Source: Scytonema sp. UIC 10036
GTDB lineage: Bacteria > Cyanobacteriota > Cyanobacteriia > Cyanobacteriales > Nostocaceae
Direction: 5' to 3'
Assembly: GCF_009725235.1 (NCBI RefSeq)
Contig: NZ_WJFC01000171.1
Span: forward strand, 1 to 29,450
DNA length: 29,450 nt
The translations under genes and the position numbers were made by a program. How positions within the stretch are numbered: the first letter of the stretch is position 1; each line of letters opens with the position of its first letter. Under the pieces are notes generated by a model. The model saw nothing but the letters and a program-made list of their open reading frames with translations, had not been told where the DNA came from and searched no databases. This document shows positions 8,915-17,115 of the stretch, in pieces.

Positions 8915-9944
8915 GTCTTTCCTCCTAACACCACTATCATTTGGGTCTTTTTTATATTTTCTTTAGATTCTCTCTCCAACTGGTATTGTAAGCTATCCAT
9001 TACAATTTATAGGTGTAAACAGAATCCTTAATCACTACCTAGATTAGGTTAATCTATATATTTTTGGACTGTCGTATCAAAATATTCAGTTTGCTAGTCC
9101 ATAATTTCGGACAGAACGGCAAAAATTTATATTGTTTTTATACAGTTCTGTTAGAGTAGACCGAAAGCACGAGTAATTCGCTATTAGATTAACTTAAATT
9201 TGGTACAAGTCAACTGAAGAAAATACCGATCTTTCCTCTCGTTCGGCTACATTACACTAGAAATGCTACCCCTGATGCTACAAATGCACCTTTACACCCT
9301 TGAAACTGTAAGAGATGGCAAGCTGACTTGGCAGTTATCTTACAGCAATTAGTATGACACAATATTTCAATTATCTGCTTCACTGTCTTGAAAATAGGGA
9401 GTAGGGAGTAGAAAGTAGGGAGTAGGCAGTAGGGAGTGCGGATATTCCTGTTTCATAGCAAGATTTGTGGGATTTTCCCGTGAATGCTTCTAGTCTAAAT
9501 ATGAGGCATAGATGGTTGCTTTTATGCAAGGTGGGTATTACCTACCAACTGCAAATACAGCGGACACTGCCCACCTTACTCACGCAGCAAATTGGTTCAG
9601 ATATACTACTACTTTGCGTTGCTTGATTTCAAGGGAGCTGTGTATTTCTAAAAGCTAGAGTTGAAGTAAGTAATCTTTTCCCTACGCAGGCTACTGCAAA
9701 ACACAAGGGTAACTATTTATACAAATTTGTCCTCTTCTACAATCTTAAGTGAAAAACCCTAATCGTTTGACTTAACAATGAAGATACCTAAAAACTGAAA
9801 AACTATGTTGCCATTTCGGCAGAAATTTTATACTGGGTTAGTGGTTGGTAGTTAGTGGTTAGTGGTTAGTGGTTAGTATAAAAAACCACCTACCACTAAC
9901 TACCACCAACCAACAACCAACAACTAACAACTAACAACTAACCA
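8915..9944. other. About 1 kb without a gene
   Basis: AT-rich DNA on both sides of a GGGAGTA heptamer array (9396-9440), with the TTAGTGG inverted arrays at its right end. No frame longer than about 60 codons with coding character, no tRNA cloverleaf and no clear riboswitch is visible. The promoter of the DUF1815-like gene should lie in its left part. Confidence 0.5.
9396..9440. repeat. GGGAGTA tandem heptamers
   Basis: Six imperfect copies of AGGGAGT/AGAAAGT/AGGCAGT in tandem. Same style as the other heptamer arrays but a different unit. Confidence 0.8.
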
Positions 9945-9947
9945 TTA
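9837..9947. repeat. TTAGTGG heptamer array with inverted second arm
   Basis: Left arm 9837-9878 (GGTTAGTGGTT units) and right arm 9884-9946 (ACTAACA/ACCAACA units) are complementary over much of their length around an A-rich centre. The array reaches the stop of the DUF2839-like gene. Confidence 0.85.
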
Positions 9948-10160
9948 CCCAACAATTTGCCACCAGCCAAAAGCCGGACCGATAAAACGAACAGTCAACC
10001 AAGCAGTAACCAACCCGCCAATGCCAAACCAGGTTAGGCGATTTGCCCATGTAAGAAGAAATTCTGCTTGAGATTTGGTAACGGGTACCCAAGGTAGGAT
10101 ACGGGCTTCTTGACCGTATTTCTCTCCTATTAATTCTTTACGACGCTTTGCTTCACCCAT
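9945..10160 (-). CDS. DUF2839-like small membrane protein
   Basis: 71 aa. It begins MGEAKRRKELIGEKYGQE, then ILPWVPVTKSQAEFLL, one strongly hydrophobic segment (about residues 43-60) and a TVRFIGPAFGWW end. This agrees with the cyanobacterial DUF2839 family as I remember it: a short basic head followed by a C-terminal membrane segment. Function unknown. No Shine-Dalgarno sequence is obvious before the ATG. Its TAA is immediately next to a heptamer repeat array. Confidence 0.75.
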   Translation of the reverse strand: MGEAKRRKELIGEKYGQEARILPWVPVTKSQAEFLLTWANRLTWFGIGGLVTAWLTVRFIGPAFGWWQIVG

Positions 10161-10479
10161 AATGTTAAAAAGGAATCAATGCTATGGGGGTAAACTAAAT
10201 CTGTGTAAAGCTTAAAATACCCAGAAATGTCTTTAATTACTGTTTTTGACAATTTGGTACAGGTTTTAGCCCGGTTGTTGAGTGTGATACTCTCCCAAAC
10301 TGAAACTTAAACAAACCCTCTACCCCTGAGGTTTCATTAATCAAGACTTTCGTTATATTACCACGAGAAAGTAGTTTTGCCAAGATTTACTGAGATTTAA
10401 AGCTTACTGTTCAACCGCTGATGATAGAGCTTGGTTGGAGCCATGGGGAGAAAAAGTGATGAACTTTAGCAGTTCTTAT
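10161..10479. other. Intergenic stretch
   Basis: About 320 bases between the DUF2839-like gene and the 3' end of the WD40 gene. I see no repeat, RNA gene or coding frame here. It includes the expected promoter region of the DUF2839-like gene. Confidence 0.4.
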
Positions 10480-11544
10480 TCAAAGAGAAAAGACTTTGGC
10501 AGTTTTATCTCCACTACCACTGGCAAAACCTTGTCCATTTGGATAAAAAACAACAGACGTGACAACATCGGAATATGGTGTAAATGTACGAATTTGTTCT
10601 CCCGTACTTCCATTCCAAAGTTTGACGGTTTTGTCCTCGCTACCACTGATTAAGGTTTTTCCGTCTCGGTTAAAGGCAACAGAGTTAATCAAACTGGTGT
10701 GCCCTGCAAGAGTTCGATTGAGTTCTCCAGTACTGACATTCCACAATTTGATTGTTTTGTCGTTGCTACCAGTTGCTAGAGTTTGCCCATCGGGGCTAAA
10801 GGCAAGCGATCGCACTGAATCTTGATGTCCGCGTATAGTGCGAATGAGTATACCTTTGCTTGGGTTCCAAAGCTTAATGGTTTTGTCTTTGCTAGCGCTA
10901 GCAATTGTTTGACCGTCAGGGCTAATAGCAACAGCAAACACTCCTTCGCTATGACCTTTAAGAGTATGGAGGGATTGACCAGTTTGCACATTCCATACTT
11001 TAATTGTGTTATCCCAACTGCTACTAACCAGTGTTTGTCCATCGGGGCTAAAAACAACAGACCTGACGTTTTTAGGATGCTCTGCTAAAGTCCGAATGAG
11101 TTTTCCTGATGATACCTCCCAAAGTTTGATAGTTGCGTCCTTCCCACTACTAGCTAACATTTGTCCGTTAGGGCTGAAAACAACTGACAAAACTCCTTTA
11201 GCATGACCTTCTAAAGTTTTCAGCTGTTTCCCGGTTTGCAAATCCCAAAGTTTAACAGTTTTGTCCTCACTAGCAGTCGCAAGTAAAGGCACGCTACCCT
11301 TTGACAGGGCATCAGGACTCACCGCAACTGACCAAACCCGGTCGGTATGACCTGTAAAGGTTTGTACAAGCTGAATCTTCTGCCAATTTATGGCTTTTGC
11401 TTCAATGAGAGAATTATGAGTTTGCCACTGATACACCCCAAATGCGGCACCAGAAAGCGCTACTACAGCCGCAATACTTCCAATAAGCAGTTTCGAGCGT
11501 TTGCGAACAGGAGCTTGGTTTTGAGTTGTTTTGTTATCTAGCAT
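10480..11544 (-). CDS. Membrane-anchored WD40 beta-propeller protein
   Basis: 354 aa. A basic head (RKRSK) is followed by one membrane segment at about residues 19-40, a short linker, and seven WD40 repeats from residue 63 to the end. The repeats show the usual GH...V.SVAFSPDGQ...S.S.DKTIKLW pattern, so one closed seven-blade propeller is expected. The last repeat ends KVFSL instead of the usual W. A propeller tethered like this is a protein-interaction platform; no catalytic domain is present. AGAGG precedes the ATG. It starts 22 bases after the WD40 kinase gene and is almost certainly co-transcribed with it. It may have arisen from the kinase by duplication of its propeller half. Confidence 0.88.
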   Translation of the reverse strand: MLDNKTTQNQAPVRKRSKLLIGSIAAVVALSGAAFGVYQWQTHNSLIEAKAINWQKIQLVQTFTGHTDRVWSVAVSPDALSKGSVPLLATASEDKTVKLWDLQTGKQLKTLEGHAKGVLSVVFSPNGQMLASSGKDATIKLWEVSSGKLIRTLAEHPKNVRSVVFSPDGQTLVSSSWDNTIKVWNVQTGQSLHTLKGHSEGVFAVAISPDGQTIASASKDKTIKLWNPSKGILIRTIRGHQDSVRSLAFSPDGQTLATGSNDKTIKLWNVSTGELNRTLAGHTSLINSVAFNRDGKTLISGSEDKTVKLWNGSTGEQIRTFTPYSDVVTSVVFYPNGQGFASGSGDKTAKVFSL

Positions 11545-11566
11545 GGGAGACCTCTAACTTTTTACG

Positions 11567-13528
11567 TTATTTCCATATCCTCATAGTTCGATCGCGACTA
11601 CCACTTACTAGAATGTGCCCCCAAGAACTCATCGTCATAGATAATACCCAGTCAGAGTGTCCGGAAAGCGTTTGATACAAATTTCCCGTTTGTAAGTCCC
11701 AAATCTTAACGGTTTTATCAACACTTGCACTAGCTAGTGTTTCGCCATCAAAGCCAAAAGCGACGGCAACCACGCGATCGCTATGTCCTGAGATTGAGCG
11801 GAGTAACTTGCCTGTTGTGATATTCCAAACCTTTATTGTGTTGTCCCAACTGCCACTGGCAAACTTTTGACCATCTGGGCTAATGGTTACAGATCTGACA
11901 GCATCAGTATGATCTTCAAGCGTGCGAATTAATTTTCCGGTTTGGAGATTCCAGATTTTAATAGTTTTATCTTGACTCCCACTGACAAGAGTTAAACCGT
12001 CAGGTGTTAAAGCTAGAGAAAAAACAGCGCTTGTGTGTCCGTTTAGAGTTCTTAAGAGTTCTCCAGTGCGGACATTCCAAATTTTAATAGTGTTATCTTC
12101 ACTTCCACTGACAAGGGTTTGACCATCACGGCTGAGAGTCACCGACCAAACGGGCTGAGAGTGACCCCTGAGAGTATTAAGCAATTGCCCAGTCCGCGTC
12201 TGCCAAATTTTGATAGTATTGTCCCCACTCCCACTTGCCAGTGTTTGTCCATCTGCACTGAGACTGACTGCCCTCACATTCTCAGAATGAGATTTTAGCG
12301 TGTGTAAGAGTGTTCCCGTGTTGACTTGCCAAATTTTAATGGTTTTGTCCTCGCTACCACTTGCGAGAGTTTGTCCATCGGCACTTAAGGCAACTGACCA
12401 AACAAAACTCTCATGGGCAGCTACCACTCTTGCCAAAGTATATCCTTCTTCTTTGCTGCTTGGTTTGGGTTGTTGGCTGACGGTCGTATTGCCTTCTTTC
12501 GGTACTGGGGAGTTGGGTACTAGGAAAAAGTAAAGCCCTCCTGCTGTAGCGATCGCAAGAGTCATAACTCCTAGCCCTATGGGTAGCCATTTCGTTAAAA
12601 ATTGCTGCTGTGGTGGCGAATTACTTACCGTTACAGTTAAATCCGTAGAATTACTGAAAATTGGCGATCTTGATTCAATCGCAAAAGTTCGACTGGGTTG
12701 GTCAATTTTTTGTAACTCTTGTAAGACATCATCTACTGTTTGATAGCGTTGGCGGCGATCGGACTCCACCATTTTTTCAAGAATATCAGTCAGTTCTTGA
12801 CTAATTGAGGTACTATCGCGCCAATCTTTTATACTTGCATACGGACTATTAGGATCGATAAGAGTTTTTACTTCTTGAGCAGATAATCCACTTGCTGCTT
12901 GTATGCCAATGACCCCCACGGCGTAAATATCGCTGTTAAGTTGAGGGTAACCGTAAACCTGTTCTGGGGGCATATAAGCTGGAGTACCTACTGCCATTGT
13001 TAAATTTGGTACACCTTGCTCGTCTAGGGGAGGGATTTGTTTAACTGTACCAAAGTCAATTAAAACTAATTTATCGTCTGTTTGTCTCCTAATTAAGTTA
13101 GAAGGTTTCACATCGCGGTGAATAACTCCATAACTGTGAACAAATTGTAAGATTTCTAAAATACCAGTTAATAAATTGGTAACCCGTTTTGAGTCCCAGG
13201 GCTGTCCCAGAATTAGCTCTTGAGAGAGAGTGTGTCCGGCAATATACTCTTGAACGAGATAAAATTCCTTGTTTTCTTCAAAATACGCGAGTAATTGTGG
13301 AATTTGGTCGTGTAAACCCAATCTTTCCAAAATTTCAGCTTCGTTTTTAAACCAAAGCTGAATCTTTGGCATTAATTCTGGGTTTTGTTTTGTTGGTCGT
13401 AATTGCTTGACGACACAAACAGGATGACCGGGACGGTGGGCGTCGTGAGCAAGATAAGTTTGCCCAAATCCTCCTTGTGCTAGAACTTGAATAATTTGAT
13501 AGCGACCACCCAAAAGTTGACCGTTCAT
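11567..13528 (-). CDS. Transmembrane Ser/Thr protein kinase with C-terminal WD40 propeller
   Basis: 653 aa. The kinase domain is at residues 10-275 with glycine loop AQGGFGQTY (17-25), lysine 41, HRDVKPSN (137-144), DFG (158-160) and GTPAYMPPEQ (181-190), so all catalytic residues are present. A linker leads to one membrane helix (about 314-338) and then seven WD40 repeats (366-653), each with DKTIKIW-type endings. The kinase should face the cytoplasm and the propeller the other side, if topology is simple. This Hanks-type kinase/WD40 fusion is well known in filamentous cyanobacteria. It starts at ATG; a TTAGTGG array lies 40 bases upstream. The target is unknown; the co-encoded WD40 protein is a candidate partner. 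Confidence 0.93.
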   Translation of the reverse strand: MNGQLLGGRYQIIQVLAQGGFGQTYLAHDAHRPGHPVCVVKQLRPTKQNPELMPKIQLWFKNEAEILERLGLHDQIPQLLAYFEENKEFYLVQEYIAGHTLSQELILGQPWDSKRVTNLLTGILEILQFVHSYGVIHRDVKPSNLIRRQTDDKLVLIDFGTVKQIPPLDEQGVPNLTMAVGTPAYMPPEQVYGYPQLNSDIYAVGVIGIQAASGLSAQEVKTLIDPNSPYASIKDWRDSTSISQELTDILEKMVESDRRQRYQTVDDVLQELQKIDQPSRTFAIESRSPIFSNSTDLTVTVSNSPPQQQFLTKWLPIGLGVMTLAIATAGGLYFFLVPNSPVPKEGNTTVSQQPKPSSKEEGYTLARVVAAHESFVWSVALSADGQTLASGSEDKTIKIWQVNTGTLLHTLKSHSENVRAVSLSADGQTLASGSGDNTIKIWQTRTGQLLNTLRGHSQPVWSVTLSRDGQTLVSGSEDNTIKIWNVRTGELLRTLNGHTSAVFSLALTPDGLTLVSGSQDKTIKIWNLQTGKLIRTLEDHTDAVRSVTISPDGQKFASGSWDNTIKVWNITTGKLLRSISGHSDRVVAVAFGFDGETLASASVDKTVKIWDLQTGNLYQTLSGHSDWVLSMTMSSWGHILVSGSRDRTMRIWK

Positions 13529-13569
13529 AAGCTTGAAAGCAACGAATTTAAAGACTTGGCGTGAAGATT

Positions 13570-13664
13570 GTTAGTGGTTAGTGGTTAGTGGTTAGTGGTT
13601 AGTGATTAACGATCTCGCTGGTCATTGGTCACTGGTCACCGGTCACTGGTCACTAGTTAGTGGT
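13570..13664. repeat. TTAGTGG and GGTCACT heptamer arrays upstream of the kinase gene
   Basis: Five GGTTAGT units (13570-13605) run into GGTCACT/GGTCACC units (13621-13655). Two heptamer families sit side by side. Confidence 0.85.
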
Positions 13665-13727
13665 GTGAAACTGAATTTACAAGCATTTTACCTACTAACT
13701 ACTGTACAGGTGTAATGCCTTGCACCC

Positions 13728-13764
13728 CTACTAACAACTAACAACTAACCACTAACAACTAACA
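13728..13764. repeat. ACTAACA heptamers at the 3' end of the helicase-like gene
   Basis: Units of ACTAACA/ACTAACC run into the coding end; the TAG stop of the helicase-like gene (13759-13761) is part of the repeat. Confidence 0.8.
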
Positions 13765-15309
13765 CGCAGAGTCTTCTTCTTGCGTGGGGGAGAACAAGCT
13801 GGGGTCGAGATAATTTATTCGTGCCAAGGGGCTGAGGGCAGCCAAAACCTGAGCGCCGTAACTTCTGAGAATGACACGAGTATCTAGCAGAGCAACAACG
13901 CCTTTGCTTTCGCGCACGGGGGCAATAGCCCGTTGCAATTCATTCAACGCGGTTGGTAACAAGTACAAACGGAACCAATCCTGATGCGATCGCTTGTAGT
14001 ATGACACTCTTCCTGACACTAAGGGATGTTCTAGGGATGGCAGGGGCAAAGTCGAGACAATCAGGAGTTGGGGGGCTGGCAAAACTTTTTGGTGTTCGCG
14101 CCAAAATTCCCAGCCCGTCACCAAAATACCTTTCTCATCCAAACAAGTTTTTTCTACCTGCACTCGCGATCCAAACTCAGCCGCCAGAATAGCACCCACT
14201 TGAGCTTTTAGCGGTACATCCCCCACAATCACAACTGTCAAACCGGGGGCTGTAGCGCTAAGACAAACCAATGTTCGCACTTTGTGAATAAATGCTGCCT
14301 GAAATTCTGGCGTGTTAGGGAGGGGGAACTGGTAAGGTACGTACAATTGGATGGCTTCTGTTTGGCTATCCGACGAAAACTTCAGACAAGTCAACTCACC
14401 CAAACCCAATCGGGCGCGGAATAAAGGTGCTTCCGTTTCTGGTTCTAAGGCAGTCCCAACCAGTACAACAGGTTGGCGTTGCCAAATTGTCTCCAGTCTC
14501 TCGCTTAATTGAAGGGCGCAGTTGTAAAGAAAACAAACCCGACCGCGACAATAGTTGCCCAAGGAGGAGGGGAGGAGGGGAAGGGGGAGGAAAGAGTTTC
14601 GTGACGTTCTTTGAATTTGCCAAAGTTTGCCAAGCTTGTGGTCTTTGCTATCTAATGCTCCATACAATCGGCTCAAAACTTCTTCTTCAGCTAAAGTCAG
14701 AAGATAACACTCGTAAGGATTGGCTGGATGTTGAAATAGTTCGTGGGTCAGTTGTACTCGGGAAGCACGAATTGTTTCGGCTTGGCTTGGGTAAGCAAGC
14801 ATGAGTTCATCCCAGTCATGTGCTTCTAAACTGACTGCCATTTGTTGACGCGCCCAATCTTCTAAATCGTCTACCCCATCAATAATTGTGGGAATACCAG
14901 CAGGAAAACTCTTATCTGATGTCAGTTGCCCTTTTAACCAAGCCTCAGGCGAAATTAGGAGTAGCCCTTGGAAGTCGTGACTGGGCCAAGTGTCCCCCGT
15001 TCTGATTGGCTTGTTGACTTGAAACCACTGCTGCAATCGGGGTATTTCCACCCGCAACAAGCGTTGCTGTACGGATTGAGTGGCAACAATAATCACCGAA
15101 CCGGGCCACATCAAAGCCGAGGCAACAAAACTCGTGCGATATCGCCCTTGATAGCCACTCACTGCTCCCACTTGAATGAGAGCACTCCGTCCAAGACGCA
15201 AGGCGCGTGCTACCAACCGTGCCATCGTCAAATGATGAGGCCACGAAGGAAACCCCGCCTGCGATCGCAGGAAGTTATGTAGTGATAAATGAACTTCTGC
15301 CTCAATCAC
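13759..15309 (-). CDS. DinG/Rad3-like helicase with degenerate ATPase motifs
   Basis: 516 aa. Overall layout follows superfamily 2 Rad3/DinG helicases as found in cyanobacteria. An N-terminal RecA-like domain has GRSALIQVGAVSGYQGRYR (40-58) where Walker A should be, and DGVDDLEDW (144-152) where DEAH would be. A C-terminal domain ends with YLLPTALNELQRAI and GVVALLDTRVILRSYG, matching DinG motifs V-VI. The GK[ST] of Walker A is absent, and the QxxGRxxR arginine-finger motif reads LQRAIAPVRE. It may therefore bind DNA without ATP-driven unwinding, or hydrolyse ATP in a non-standard way. The frame is intact and long, so it is probably functional in some sense. It is divergent from the M48 pseudogene. 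Confidence 0.72.
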   Translation of the reverse strand: MIEAEVHLSLHNFLRSQAGFPSWPHHLTMARLVARALRLGRSALIQVGAVSGYQGRYRTSFVASALMWPGSVIIVATQSVQQRLLRVEIPRLQQWFQVNKPIRTGDTWPSHDFQGLLLISPEAWLKGQLTSDKSFPAGIPTIIDGVDDLEDWARQQMAVSLEAHDWDELMLAYPSQAETIRASRVQLTHELFQHPANPYECYLLTLAEEEVLSRLYGALDSKDHKLGKLWQIQRTSRNSFLPLPLLPSSLGNYCRGRVCFLYNCALQLSERLETIWQRQPVVLVGTALEPETEAPLFRARLGLGELTCLKFSSDSQTEAIQLYVPYQFPLPNTPEFQAAFIHKVRTLVCLSATAPGLTVVIVGDVPLKAQVGAILAAEFGSRVQVEKTCLDEKGILVTGWEFWREHQKVLPAPQLLIVSTLPLPSLEHPLVSGRVSYYKRSHQDWFRLYLLPTALNELQRAIAPVRESKGVVALLDTRVILRSYGAQVLAALSPLARINYLDPSLFSPTQEEDSAC

Positions 15310-15380
15310 TCGCTTTCAATCCCCTACAAATTCATTTTTTACTTGTAATGGCCCCATAAAAATCCATTATGTTGTTAATC

Positions 15381-15455
15381 GTTAGTAGATAGTGGTTAGT
15401 GGTTAGTAGCTTGCTATATTAGCAACTAACAACTAACCACTAACAACTAACCAAT
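15381..15455. repeat. TTAGTGG arrays in inverted orientation
   Basis: Left arm 15381-15410 (GTTAGTGG units) and right arm 15424-15455 (ACTAACA/ACCACTAAC) between the divergent helicase-like gene and the M48 pseudogene. Confidence 0.85.
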
Positions 15456-15467
15456 AACCCTTAAGTT

Positions 15468-16452
15468 ATGCCAACTTATACAGGAATCTCTAGTGAAGCC
15501 TTTAAACATCCCCTAGACTGCCAAGCCGAGGAAGCCCTACGTAGTTTACCGGGGTTTGATTTTATTGCCCGGAAATTCGTGGAATTTTTTGTTGAGCGCC
15601 CTCAGTTAGTTTATCTAATGGGTAACACCATCCAAGTTGGGCCTCGTCAATATTCCACTATTTACCATATGTTTCACCGAATGCGTGCGGGATTTGGATA
15701 TTTATCCAGAACCAACACGGTTTGCCCTTACAAAATCCAAGCGCGAATAGCTATGCGCTGGGGCAAGAGTATCCTTATATAGTTATCAATACAGGGATCT
15801 TAGACTTGCTAAGCGAAGCCGAAATCAGGGCGGTGTTAGCCCATGAACTGGGGCATATTAAATGTGGTCATACTATTTTAATTCAAATGGCGATTTGGGC
15901 AATGAATGCTGCATCTGTCATTGGAGAATTAACTTTATGCATAAGTAATTTGTTGAGTCAAGGGTTGATTTACTCCTTTTGTAAATGGCGGCGCAAAGCG
16001 GATCTGTCAGCCGATCGGGCTGCTTTGTTAGTCATGGATGACTTGAACCCAGTATTGACTTCAATGATGAAAGTTTCTGGGGGCAGTCTTAAATATGCTA
16101 ACGAATGCAGCTTACAAGAGTTTATTCGTCAGTCAGAAGATTATCAAGCACTTGACGCAGATGGATTAAATCAAATTTACAAATTTTTGATTTATAATGG
16201 TAGCAAAGGTGTGTTTTTAAGTCATCCTTTCGCCGTCGAACGCGTGCATTATTTGCGAACGTGGGCGGAATCAGAGGAATATCGCAAATTAAGAGGGGGA
16301 ACTATCTACGTTTACTGCACCAGAGGCAGATGAACGTAGAAGCACAAACAGCTCAACAAAGAGAGGCGGACATTTTGCGTCGGTAAGTTGAAGAATTGCA
16401 AAGAGAAATTGACAAAATGCAAAAGTCTGATTCTGGCAATGAGCAAGGTTAA
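15468..16452 (+). pseudogene. M48 family metalloprotease, broken by frameshifts and a nonsense codon
   Basis: Three frames must be joined to read the protein. Frame 1 runs from ATG 15468 to about 15677 (ends IYHMFH). One extra base near 15678 moves the reading to ECVRDLDIYPEPTRFA, and one extra base near 15728 moves it to LQNPSANSYALGQEYPY. The zinc site HELGH (from 15842) and the ERKADLSADRA-like SADRA motif are intact downstream. A further shift before 16330 moves to NVEAQTAQQREADILRR, where TAA (16384-16386) interrupts a coiled-coil tail that continues to TAA at 16452. An intact relative would be a membrane zinc peptidase of the HtpX/M48 class, about 325 aa. The defects look genuine since each shift restores recognisable family sequence, but sequencing error at single-base sites cannot be excluded. 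Confidence 0.88.
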
Positions 16453-16532
16453 CTCCTAACTTGTAGGTAGAGCTATGTCGGCTATGCCGCACAAAACTCC
16501 TAACTTGTAGGTAGGTATGGCTATGCCGCACA
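16451..16532. repeat. Direct repeat, two copies of a roughly 44-bp unit
   Basis: AACTCCTAACTTGTAGGTAG occurs at 16451-16470 and 16495-16514, each followed by GCTATGCCGCAC after a short variable part. It lies at the end of the M48 pseudogene. Confidence 0.85.
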
Positions 16533-16570
16533 TTCTATGTTGTGGGTTAATGCCCACTCTACTGTTAAGA

Positions 16571-16626
16571 GAATGCGAGGCAGAGCCTCGCTGTATGCAT
16601 TCCCAGGCAGAGCCTGGGAACGAGAA
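16571..16626. repeat. Double-hairpin intergenic element
   Basis: Two GC-rich palindromes, GCGAGGCAGAGCCTCGC (16575-16591) and CCCAGGCAGAGCCTGGG (16602-16618), share the CAGAGCCT-type core. An outer GAATGC/GCATTC pair spans the first. It ends GGGAACGAGAA as does the element at 4955-5007. Confidence 0.8.
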
Positions 16627-16639
16627 CGGTGCAAATGGA

Positions 16640-16879
16640 TTATGCGGTTGCTGAAAAGTGGAAATCTGCTATCAGTGGCAGTTCGACAAGAGGATGCTGC
16701 GATAATCTTTGAGAGAAAGATAGAATTTCTAAATTCTCAATCTCACCAGTCTTTGGGTTAAGACGAGCACGTACACCATAGTCGATTTCGGCTGGTTCCT
16801 GTTCTGGGTAAGGAGGGCGCTTGTTAATGTACAGGATGTCATCAGAACTATCGTATTCAAATCGTAATTTCCCTTGCAT
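16640..16879 (-). CDS. DUF2283-like small protein
   Basis: 79 aa from ATG 16879; a TTG four codons upstream could also be used but ATG is preferred. The pattern RFEYDSSDDILYINKRPP at residues 6-23 (YD...D.LYI), then an acidic PAEIDYGVRARLN and GEIENLEILSFSQRL, is the DUF2283 layout: a small beta-rich domain, sometimes found beside small toxin-like genes. Here it stands alone, with no small partner frame next to it, and points away from lysS. No function is known. Confidence 0.68.
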   Translation of the reverse strand: MQGKLRFEYDSSDDILYINKRPPYPEQEPAEIDYGVRARLNPKTGEIENLEILSFSQRLSQHPLVELPLIADFHFSATA

Positions 16880-17115
16880 AGAGTGTCTCAAGTGTTAATT
16901 TTTAGGTGAAGACAGCGTTCGCAAGCAACAAGAGTGCTTTTGTTTCCCGTAGTGGCGAGTCGCGCAACTGTCTATCACTTAACAAACACTAAACCTTTAC
17001 ATTCCATCGGCGCAGTTAATCAACAACTGTTTTTTCTGTGAAGCGAGTTTGCCGTTCGTTCTTTTTATAATGAACATAATTATAATTAAATCTTGCCCTA
17101 ATTAGTTCGTTAATC

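Noticed and set aside
14427..14804. 125-codon plus-strand frame inside the helicase-like gene
   Set aside because: Shadow of the longer minus-strand gene, low-complexity glycine run, no ribosome site.
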